From contig CP085833.1 of NCBI GenBank assembly GCA_020809705.1, positions 4,898,001 through 4,962,000 of the forward strand: a DNA stretch of 64,000 nt, in the 5' to 3' direction. The notes below the pieces were generated by a model. It saw only the letters and a program-made list of their open reading frames with translations. It was not told the origin of the DNA and did no database searches. Of the stretch, positions 9,755-20,436 are shown piece after piece. Numbering within the stretch: the stretch's first letter is position 1; each line of letters begins with the position of its first letter. The translations under genes were made by a program, and so were the position numbers. The DNA is from Calonectria ilicicola. Lineage: Eukaryota; Ascomycota; Sordariomycetes; Hypocreales; Nectriaceae.

Positions 9755-12700
9755 ATGGAGCCATCGCGTGACGACGTTGGACTCGCCCAGCGAGATGACC
9801 TGGAAGCATTATCCAGACTTTCTACCAATGATCTATGGGCAACGATTACAAAAAAATGGTCAAGCCCACAAGTTTCCGCCAAGAAAAAAGCAGAGATGTT
9901 GAAATTAGGCTCTGAGCCGGATCGACATCGTCATTTTCTTTTCAGAATTACGGAATGGGTTTCATGGGTAGAATCACGCGACGGGAAATTGGATCAAGCC
10001 GAATCTGCCAACACGGAATCTGCTCAATGCCCCCCGGACGGGTTCGAGGCGAAGGATAACGCTATCGCCTTTCAAATCATTCAAAATAACCCTGATCTGC
10101 TTTTTTATAAGCCTGAAAGCATCGCTAAACATGGAGTTGTAGCTAAAGCGGCAATGGCTGGTCCTGCGAATTTATTTCAACAAATGCTACATTTCGCCAA
10201 AAGTTTGAATGATGACCGTTACATTCAACCATTCACACAGAAAGATATACGAGGTAAAACGCCCTTGTGTTATGCAGTAGGCAGGCTTGATGAACAGGAA
10301 AGCCTCCCTATCATCAAGACACTCTTGCAGGGCACTGACATTCAGATCGACGAGGGGAGCTTGAATTCTGCGATTGGCTCATCGAGCAATATGAAAGAAG
10401 CAAGGCCAAATGTGCAAGCATTGCTTTTATTTATGGAGTTCCGCTTGGATTCCATTAATACGTCCATGATTCAGTGTGCAATGCGGTATGAGCAATTGAC
10501 TAAGAGCCTGCTCAAAATCGACAAAATTTATCAATGGCACGACGAACTTCTAGTCCTAGCGGTTCAATCTGGCAAGGTTGAAATCGTCAAGAAAGTTCTC
10601 AACAAGTTTCCTTGGCTTGCCACAGTGATAAAGAATGGCAAATCAGCTTTGAATTTTGTTTCCGAGGTCGAGGAAGACGCCGGAACTAGAGAGGCTATGA
10701 GAGCAATTATTGCCCCATTAGTTATCCGGCAAATCGGGAGATCAAATAGCTTTACAAATTCGAAAGTAGAGCTACAATTCAACGTTCAATCGCCAAGTCG
10801 AGGGGATCAGACGGAGAGCAGCGACAGCGTGGTTCATTCACTGAGCACAACGGAAAAGATTAGGTTTCTGTTAGCGGACAAACCAGGCAAGTCTACCTGA
10901 ACTTTTTGAATGGAATTTTTATTTTCGAAGGATTACCAAACGCTAATGTTTTTTAAAAAAAATATAGTGGACCGTAAGTGTTCTCGTTCATCAATTTGTG
11001 CTTTTTCCTTCCAGCCCTGTTTCTCCTCTCATCCCCCCATGAGCTGAAGTTTGAGTTACAACTTAACCATATCTACAGGAAAAGAAATAAGCTTTGATCT
11101 TGCAGGCTTCAAGCTGTCAAGCCAGCCGATTGAATATTTGTTGAACCTGGTAGACTTCAATTCCGACCCAAAACTCAAATCACCCAAGGACAAGTCGCAA
11201 AAACGTCCCATGAAGCCAATCCTCTCTGTGAACTTTGAGTCGACACTAAGTTTCGTCGACATTCTAGTTCCTGATTTTCCCGAGGCCAAATCTAAGCAGA
11301 CAGTGGGGACTTTGATGAGAGACGAGGTCCGCAGAATTTTGCATTGGCTCCGGTGTGAGAAGAAAGTTACGGGTATATACGAGTTGAGGGTACGCGATTC
11401 GCGTTATGTCCCACATTGTGAAGAGGTTATCGATACTTGCCTTTGTGGATTTGATATCGAAATACTCGATTGGGAGCGGCTAGATCTTTCCTTGGAGCCG
11501 TTGAAAAAGACTTGCCCCAACTTGACGCACCTTACGCTTTACGCTAGCTCTTGGACTTCATTGCAATACTGGACCAGCGAAGATGCCATGTGCATTTTCG
11601 GCGAATTTCTGAAAAAGGTTTGTCCAAATTGTTCAACATTGTGGTCAAAACACCCCAAATTTACTTTACTAACAGCTTGTTTTATTCCAGATTCGAAAAG
11701 TCATTATTGTTGTTGTTGAGGTGGGTTTTCCCCATCTATAACCATCTGACGTGAGGGCTGATCAATACTAATGAATGGTAGGATTTAATCGGAAGGCAAT
11801 CATCAAAACAATACTTAGCTATGGCCCAAGAGCGTTTGGATGCGCTATTTTCCGACTCACCAAGCAGTTTCGAAAAATACAATGTTCGCCGCGATGTTTT
11901 CCAGGTTGCAATTAAACCCTGGCCGACTCCCCAATCATTGATGGACCAAAACAAGCCAGTCCCTCAAACGTTAGTTATTTGTGTCAATTCGCTACCCAAC
12001 AGAGAACTAACCAATTATAGAACTGCCATAGAAGCAACTCGGCTTACTCAATTCCTCGAGAAATACAAAATTCTGCAAAGGGAATTTAGCGACGAGGATT
12101 GGCGATCTGAAATGAATCTCAAATGGGTCCCGCGCATCAAGGTTGTCTCCATCGATACTGGTGTGGATACGGGTTCCATCGCCTGTTCTCAGATATATGG
12201 TGCATCATTTATTCCTTCTGGAACTGGCGGGGGAGAAAGCCCGTGGTGGTTTGCTCAGTATTCTCATGGCACTCAGGTCGCAAAGATAATTACTGAGATT
12301 GACCCTTATTGCGAATTCTTGGTGGCTAAAGTGGGAGATTTCCTCGGAGACATGACAACCCAACGAGTCATAGATGTGGGTGATGATATTCCACGATACT
12401 TTCCCGTTTATACCATCCGTTACGCTAACCAATGCTCCTTTAATTATAGGCCTTTAAGTGGGCTCTCGAGTGTGATGCAGATATCATCTCGATGAGTGCC
12501 ACAATAAAGAAGCATCGCGAACTGGACGATGTAGTGGCTGATGCGATCTCGAAAGGTGTTGTAGTAATCGGTAGCACCACAGGAGAGGGATATGCAAATG
12601 AAGAGGCGTGGCCAGCCGGTTTTGAACGAGTATTGGCCATTGGAGCATCCAAGCTAACAGGAAAGGAGACGGACGAGACCATAAGGAGCAACGCCAAGTA

Positions 12701-13058
12701 CATGTTTCCTGGAAAAGATATCTTGGTCAGTACGTCTTTTCTAGGTTCTGAGCCATGGGTTATTGAGGTATCGGGTACATCTTTTGCAACCGCCATAGCT
12801 GCCGGGGTGGCATCATTGATATTATCATGCCGCATGATAGCGCTGAGCTGTGGAGATGACAGAGAGATCAAAGCAGATAAGCGGAATCGGAGAAGAATTG
12901 TTAAGAAGGCTTTCGATGAAATGGGGAAGAACGAGGGAGCATACGTCAAGCCTTGGACCGTATTCTACCAGAAAAATGAGCATGCAAGCTGGGGTGAAGC
13001 TGAAAGCATCTTGAATTGGGTCCGGAAAGAATTTGGTCCGCGAGATGGGCGATCTTAA
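9755..13058 (+). CDS. Ankyrin-like/subtilisin (S8) protease, intracellular
   Basis: I join exons 9755..10886, 10968..10973, 11079..11617, 11691..11720, 11782..12375 and 12450..13058. All junctions keep frame, giving about 969 residues. The N-terminal third holds degenerate ankyrin-like helices (DIRGKTPLCYAV; LLVLAVQSGKVEIVKKVL). A middle region of leucine-rich character (FDIEILDWERLDLSLEPLKK) is typical of fungal ankyrin-subtilisins. The peptidase domain follows with all triad motifs: VVSIDTGVD (Asp), SHGTQVA (His) and SGTSFATAIAAG (Ser). No signal peptide is seen, so it should act inside the cell. The first intron would use a GC donor (AGGCAAGT) and a 6-base exon follows, so that stretch is the least certain. 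It lies tail to tail with the NACHT gene, 192 bases away. A 51-residue upstream extension of the frame is unlikely to be used. Confidence 0.75.
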
Positions 13059-13250
13059 CAACACAGAGCTTCCTATGGTAGCAAATATGAAATGAACAGA
13101 GTCATGTCGATAAAACGATGAATCAGAGCATAAGTTGATACTGAGATATTCCTACAACTAAGTGTCTAAAAACTTCACAGGACTTCGAACTTTGAAGAAT
13201 GTTCTTTCAAGCGAACTCTCACCAACTAGAATTTTCTTTACCTTACTGAG

Positions 13251-16200
13251 CTAGAGCTCATAGTATTGGATTGCAAATATTCTCTCCCCACCGTATATTG
13301 TTTCATAATGGGACTGTTGTTTTCTCCCTCCTGAGACATGGCTACTGGGTACAGCCTCACCATAGAACAGTCCCCCCCCAGATCTTGAAACATAGGCGTC
13401 GCCATCTAAAACTGGAGCCTTTGAATCCGGCGAAGCAACTGAGCACTCTGCTTGTGGTGCACAGTCTGTGGTGCGGAGGACTTTCCCGCTCGTGAGCTGC
13501 ATTAAACCCAAGATTACATAAACTTTGCCGTTTTCCCTCATGAAATCGAGGGTCTCCTCTTGAAAATACTCTGTAACCATCTTCACGGCCGTAGTGAAAT
13601 TGATTAGAGAACGCCTCACCACCGTAGCGGCGGAGAGTGCTACCCCCATATCAATTCTTCCTTCTTCACCCAAAAGTGAGCGGAGCATAGTGCTGCTGAT
13701 ATTTGGAACCACAGACTTCGCATCAAAGTGGTTTACTGACATAGATAGCCCGTTGCCGTCGATGAAATCCTTTAATTTTGACTGTTTTGCCGGGCAGAAA
13801 CTGGCCAAAGGACTCATCGGATTCGCCACTATGGTCCCTAGGTTTAACTCTTCGGCGTTGATGGTGTGTTCAAGAAGAATGTAGGCTGGGACCTGGGTTT
13901 CGGTTTCGAATCTTAGTTGAAGTCCACTCCCTGCTGAAATTGATGCATTTTGGGAGGAAAACCCAGATGTTGGAGCAACCAATCTAGCTCTCCCTCTAGC
14001 AAACCCAGACTTTATCCCTGCAGGGCCCACCTTCGCGTGTTTTACCGTTAGGGTTGGATCTTTGGGAGTGCTCCGTTCGAAATCAACTGCCCTTTCCTTT
14101 TTATTACCGAGACTTTGAAGGCTGGATCCCCTGCTCTCTTCTGTTTTTTCTTTCTTTGTGATGGGGTCGAAAACAATTGGCTTGGGACAAGTCACACCAT
14201 GATCGATGAGGAGCCGAACTAAATCACTATAGCCCATCACCGAGGCATATTCTATCATGCTTTGTAAGTCGGTAGATTCATTCTCGATTTTAGCTCCAGC
14301 TTGCATAAGAATTTTCACAGTGCTTGATTTGCCGTGTTCGAGGGCGCTATGCATGGCGGGTTGAGGCTCCAATCCAATGTGTAGTAAGTAGAGGACAATA
14401 TCGTCCATGCCTTTGCTGGCTGCTAAGGCCAACATTGAAGGATACTCATCGGTTGAGAAATCAATGAAAGCACCTGTCGAATGGAGGACTTTCAATGCTT
14501 GTAGATTGCCATTTTCTATGGCGTGAACCACAGACGTAGAACTCATATCAGCAAATGGGATCATGTCTCTCACCATTGCGTTCCTTCCAGTCGTTACAGC
14601 TAGATCGAATGCTGTCTTTCCGTCTGTGGGGGCCTCATTGATGTCAGCCCCATGGCTTGACAGCAGCCATACACCGCGAAAAAAACCCGAAATTACCGCT
14701 CGATAAAGGTGTCTAGTGTCAAACGGAACTCCTTTGGCGAGTAAAAGCCTGCTTATACCGAGGTGACCTCCCTCCAGCGCAGCCGAGAGTGCCGATGTCA
14801 GAGCCTCTTGGGGCGGGTTGCCAATATTCAAAAGCTCCTTAACTGCATCCAGTTGTCCTTTCTTGGCTGCCAAGTCTATTGGCAAGGCGCCTGTGATATC
14901 ACGGCATTCGTGGATCTTTGATATCTTACACCTGCTTGCCAAAGATCTGATGACCGGCCCAGCATTTCTACTGAGTACACCGTAATGGAATGCCATCCTC
15001 TGATGTATGTCCAACTCAGTCGGATCGAAAATGGTGATGAGTTCATTGACACATTCGACGAAACCCCGATGAGCGGCTAAATGCAAAGGTGTACGGTGAA
15101 GCCAATCTTGAGAGTTTCGTAACAGCGTCTGATCTCTTTCCCGAATTCGGCCCCTCAAAGATAAGATCATTCCAAAATGGGCCATGAGGTGCAGATCCGT
15201 CGAGTAGATCTCTCCCTGTGATGTTGGAGCATCGTATTTTGGAAATGCAAATATTTCATCTCTGAAGATTGCTTCAGCAGAGGTACGCAGTCGTATTTCG
15301 TCTTGTAAGAATTCTGCCAGAAGCTCGCGAAGCGGGTTTTCTTCGGTATGTGCCGCCTGAGTATTCGGATTCTTGATCACACCGGTGGGTGGTCGCCGAT
15401 TCTTGACCCGATGACGGGCTTGAATGGTGTTTTTCTTCAACTTCTCCCGGGCCACAAACTCTTCAAGCCCTTTGTTTTCGATGCACGCCACATGACTACC
15501 CCAATGCTTAATGGCATATGAGTAGAATGGGAATTTCTCAACTCGGTCTTGAAGCTGGGCGAGATTATTCGTCGGAGGGTCGAACTCTGGCCTGAGAAGA
15601 TACTCGAGGCAGGCTTTAGCCATCCCGGTCTCGGTCGCAAGAGGCCCGGGAACTATCTCAGAACGCTTTTCAAGATATTCTTTGACAGAGAGATGCGAAA
15701 AACAGATGGTGCCATTTGAAGGATTCTCATTCACAAATCCCCCGCAACTTTGGAGAAGAACTTGATGGTCAATGCCCGTCTTAATATTAGCATGATCATG
15801 CAATGAAAATGAAATCAAGTCAAATATCTGCCGGGCGGTAAGAGGACGCCGTGCATGATATATGCACATCAAGATAGTTTTTGCCAGAGATGGGTCAGTG
15901 TCCCGGCCCTCACTTATGCGGGCGAGAGCGTCATCGTAGGCATCGCTAATCGTACCTCCAAGCGCTGGTAGCTGCTTTCGAACAGCTAACTCTTCAAGGT
16001 TCGTAACTTGAAGAAGTTTATCAAGATGAAGGCTGGCAAGTAGAAACCTAGCAGAGACTATTTCGGCATCGAGCTTCTTGTTTAGTCAGTGGAACTAAAA
16101 GAAAAAACGCCACGTACATTCCATGCTCGGCGGCTCCTTGAGCCAATTCATCAACAATAATTTTCTTCGCGCACTGGGATAATTTACCGCGTTGTGGGCT

Positions 16201-17457
16201 TCGGTCTAATCGCGCCATTGTGATGATTCTGATGTCTTGTGCTGTGGGATGGATCTGAATTTTCGGGCGTGTTTGAACGACTTTTAGGATCGGGTCTGGT
16301 CGAGAGAATAGTATGAACCTGAAACGAGAGTTGGCAAACGACAATAGTATTTCTTCCAACTCTGGGGCACTCGTCCGGAGCATCGATAACTATGTACGCC
16401 TCATGAAAGCGACTGCAGAGTGAAAGTAAAACGGGCATCACATCGACAACCTCGATATTCCCGTATTTTTCTGCACGTTCTTCAAGTTCGAGAACCTCAG
16501 TCGCAAGCGTCCATGATTGAACATAAAGTTGTTCTAGAAGAGCCAATACAAGTCCAAGGGCGGAAGTGGGAAACTTGTAATTGAAGTAGAAGTATGCCAC
16601 TCCGACGTTGCCTCTGATGGCCCTCTCGGAGAATTTTTTGAGAGATTCGACCACTACTGACCTGTATTAAATCGTTAGAATCGAACTGTAGACAGGTCTG
16701 TTTCCTTGGTAGACAAACGCAGTGATTGTTTTGCCCGAGCCTGACACTCCTAGACATTGCAAAACGTTGTCGCTCCCGTCGTTTCGGGCCCAATATTTGT
16801 ATTCTGGTGCACTCAAGATCCATTCCCCTGTTCCGGGCTCTCTTTTGGATTTCGCGTTGAAGTAGGCACTGGAGTAGTCGGGCCTTTGGTTCCAAAGGGC
16901 GCTGATGGTCTGTGACAGTGGTCGAGCCCTCTCCAAGACACTGCGACCATGCGAAAGCTCGGGGATATTTCCGATGCTGCAGCTTTGCCAGTTACTTTCA
17001 GATTTGACAAAGTTAGATTGTAGCAATGAGACGAACTGTCTTGTAACCTTGAGATGCTATGCTGTATCCGCGCGAGGTATGCTTGGGCCTCAAGCTTAGT
17101 GAGCTTCCGCTCCATCTTCTGAGCTGCGTCGTAAATCTTCCATGGCTCATCGAAGGCGTTGCTGTTTGCCTCGGGCGTGTTCAAACCGCTTCCCCTCAAA
17201 CTACCATCAAGCTGTCGGATCAAGGTTGCCGTTGTTTGGAGTACTTCAGGGAGATTGCCTAGGAACAACGGAACTGCTACCGCCAATGCCGACTATTCAA
17301 TCTCCTGGAGGACAATGCGCAGGCGAGACAGCTCGTGGAGAAGTCTCTCAGCTGACGGCTTTCCAGCCTCATCCCAGCGACTATAAAGCATTGCCGATAC
17401 CTGAAGTACAGAGCTAAGAAGGCTCGCCGACACCGAAGCCACGCATGAGGCATCCAT
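13251..17457 (-). pseudogene. NACHT-ankyrin STAND (NLR-like) protein, damaged
   Basis: Reading down the minus strand there is a helical N terminus (MDASCVASVSASLLSSVLQ...) like the fungal N-terminal domain of STAND proteins. The NACHT core follows with P-loop GVSGSGKT near 16735, Walker-B-like YIVIDAPDEC near 16385 and a SRPDP motif. Next come a winged-helix segment (ILMCIYHARRPLTARQIFDL), about nine ankyrin repeats (roughly 15130-14200) and a separate C-terminal domain of about 270 residues. Introns 17047..16975 and 16718..16662 splice in frame. Lesions: an in-frame TAG at 17293-17295, avoidable only by a poor intron that removes good helix, and an extra C in a four-C run (plus-strand G4 at 16364-16367) that breaks the frame after DEC. 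The splice near 16075-16118 is also hard to make in frame. Either the allele is inactive or the assembly contains errors. Confidence 0.7.
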
Positions 17458-18225
17458 TCGGGGCCATTAATGAGGGGTTTGAGTGATATTACATCACTCG
17501 TTCCTCAAACCCCCCGAGTTGAAATACAGCCCTGGAAGAACTTCGGGGAGCACATTGATGGTGAACAAAGATATGATATGATGTATGTGGCGTTGTTACC
17601 GCCGCAGTGCACGTGACGAGGCGACGCCAAGTTTCATAAATTCACATTCTAGGATGAATTTTGCACTGATAATGATTGCTCCATACGATTATTACTTGGT
17701 GCTTTTAATCTTGCCGTGGGGGTTTGCACGTAGATGCTGTTTTGATCCTGACTCACTGTTCTCGGTTTCGTTGCCGTGACGGGATTATTTTCACCTCAAG
17801 CAACCACGCGATCACAACCATGTGTGCGAACAAAGGCGATTCATTGTTCAGAAAGCTTTGGAAACTCTCTGTTTTAATGTACAATGTGATGTAAAATGAT
17901 GCTCGATGGTTAGGATAGAATGTAAATTAAATAGACAATATGATTCGCGTTTGGAGTTCAGTGGCATTTCCAATAGAACTCATCTTCTACCATCAGACTC
18001 CTTCTCGCCAACTGGTAGGCAGGTGTCTGTTGCTGCAATACTTGTGAGGTACTCTAAAATAACAAAACCGGGGTTTGTTTGGCAACCCCCAACGAGCTCG
18101 TGCCTTTTGGTGCTAAAAAAGCAGTGAAATAATTGCGCAAGGGTGATAAGCACACTAGCAAGGATGTGACGCTTAGATCGCCATCAGTGACTCTCAACAG
18201 CTCCTACTTCAAATCAATGGTTTTT
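17458..18225. other. Intergenic region upstream of the STAND gene
   Basis: No gene is visible. It contains an imperfect hairpin just upstream of the STAND gene start and the 3' flank of the GMC gene. Confidence 0.45.
17474..17513. repeat. Inverted repeat next to the STAND gene start
   Basis: GGGGTTTGAG (17474-17483) pairs perfectly with CTCAAACCCC (17504-17513). Inside it, AGTGAT (17482-17487) can pair with ATCACT. It lies 17-56 bases before the ATG at 17457, in the likely 5' leader. Confidence 0.55.
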
Positions 18226-20436
18226 TTACTTTGAGTGGGCTTGTTTTATCAAATCGGCCGCCTGTGAATGAATTAGGAAAATTGACAAGAACAACTAATC
18301 AGGTCAACTTACTTTCTCAGTAATAGCGTACACCGTTGTCATGATGTGTGTAGCAGGGAGCAAAGGAATCACGCTGGCATCGACAACTCGAAGGCCTTCG
18401 ACTCCATAAACTTTCAGTTCTTCATTTACAACACCGTCTTGCTCGCGGCTGCCCATCTTGCAGCTTCCAGCCGGGTGGAACAGCGAGGTGATACTGGAGC
18501 GAACGTACTCCTCCAAAGCTGCATCGCTGGTCACATTAGCTCCGGGACTGGTCTCGATGGGTTCGAGAACATTCATTGCAGATGTGCCGACAAGAGACCG
18601 GGCAAACTTCACTCCCTCAACAAGAATATCAACGTCGATGAGGTTTTCCAAGAAGCCTGGGTTGGCGACTGGCGCATCAAACGTAGATGAAGATTGCGGC
18701 TTGATGTATCCTCGTGAAAATGGGTGCTGGAGTCCGAGGATAATAGCATCATCCCTCCAAATAAGTTCAAGACTTGCAGATTCTAAGCTCAAAAGCTTCT
18801 CGTTCAGAATTGCTTCTTGTTCTTGGTAGCTTGCGATCACCTCATCAGGAGTATTGGATGGGAGAAACTGCGTGCCGTTTTGAGCAATGGCCTTCTGATA
18901 AATGGTCTTACCCGCACTTGACACGTTAGAGGGGGATAAAAACATGAAGAAGTCAAGTGTAGGTGAAGTCAAGGGACCTGTTCTCTTTTCGTTGTATCCC
19001 TCTCTCGCTTCAGCCAGAAAGGTGGCGTTGTCAAGATCATTGTACGTGATGGGCGCGTTGACTGTATTCCTCAGTTAGAGCTATCCTCAAAATTGGTAAC
19101 GACAGGTTGACGTACTTGTATTGGCAACTCGGAGCAAAACATGGTCGTGAAAATTCTGGCCAACAGCAGGCAAGTCAACGAGGGTCGTGACATTGATTGA
19201 CGACAGGACTTCTGGGACACCGATACCAGAGACCTGCATAATCTGAGGAGTATGGAGAGTTCCTGCAGCTAGGATAACTTCTTTTTGGCATAGACAACCT
19301 CGGTGGTAGCGTCTCGGCTCTTTGCAAACTATATGGCGGATGAGTAATTATATTTATACGTGATCCAGATGATAACCAACCTCCACGCCAGTGATCTGGG
19401 CGGTGCTACCAGTTTTGTTTGAGAGCAGTCGGGTAACCTGTTTACCAGTAATGATATGAAAGTTGGATCGGTTAGAAGCAGTATCGTAGTATGCTTCCTG
19501 GGCACAGGATCGTGTGACTGATACAGGATCTTGATTGTGCGGGCAAAAGAATGCACCAATAGCATTACTGGCCTGATCAACTGAAAAGCTAATGCCAAGT
19601 TCTTTGGTTGCTTCAAAAACATATTCTACATAGATAAATTAGTTAATTTCTGGTATTCGGAATTGAGTAATCTTACCTGTCGTAGGCCAAATGTAGGGCG
19701 AGTAGCTGGAATGCACGTAACCTACAGTACCATGAGCGGCTTCATCGAATGTGATGTTGTACTCTTTGGCAATATCATCATTTGGTGGGGTGAAAATCTC
19801 ATTCTAATAAAGAAAATTAGTTATAAGGTAGCAGTCATAAAATGAACCCCGCATGCCTTCTTGAAATAGGGAAGCAAGGATTCCCAATCCCAGCCCTTAT
19901 TACCAAGCGTCGCCCATCGATCATAGTCGGATTTGGTTCCGCGGTCAAAATTCATTTGGTTCAACTTTGTAGACCCTCCGACTACTTTGACCAGATGAAT
20001 CGAGAGGTTTCTCTCATACACAGCTTCGGTCGGGAGGTAGGTAGTGTTCCAATTGTACTTGGAGTTAATTGCACCACCTGCAAGACCTGGGATTGTCATG
20101 TAGTCTTCATTCAAGTCACTTGGATTCTATTAGTATGAATTGGATCCTAGATGATTCATTTATAAACCTACAAATCACCTGCTTCGATGACGAGAACAGT
20201 AACATCTTCGCGGTTCATTAGTCACGTTTCATGTCAGCTGTACAAGTGAAATGAAAATACTTACCAGAATCCTCGCTCGAGCGATTTGCGACCGTGAGGC
20301 CAGCAGCACCAGCGCCAACGACAACATAATCGTATGTATCAATCGCTCGAGTGTTTCGGCGCTCAGGGTAAGCTGATGTGATGGTAGAGCCAAGAGAGAA
20401 TAAGGCGGCTACGGCCGCAATACCAGTTCCAGTCAT
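18226..20436 (-). pseudogene. Secreted GMC oxidoreductase with a one-base frameshift
   Basis: The ATG at 20436 opens a signal peptide (GIAAVAALFSLGSTITSAYP). The FAD-binding YDYVVVGAGAAGLTVANR follows, then the GMC signature GGSTKLNQMNFDRG...DYDRWATLGNKGWDW. The C-terminal part has the active-site His in HPAGSCKMG and the second one in THIMTTVYAITEK. Several introns splice in frame, including the last (18312..18262), which restores the usual AADLIKQAHSK end. Near 19282-19286 the coding strand has AAAAA where six A are needed to read KKEVILAAGTLHTPQ. As written, the frame shifts and stops. The family oxidises alcohols (glucose/aryl-alcohol/choline type) with FAD. Either a recent pseudogene or a homopolymer error. 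Confidence 0.7.

Noticed and set aside
16662..16718. Apparent frameshift after the P-loop of the STAND protein
   Set aside because: An intron with donor GTTTGT, branch CTAAC and acceptor ATACAG keeps frame and gives GKTITASVVVESLKK, as expected for the family.
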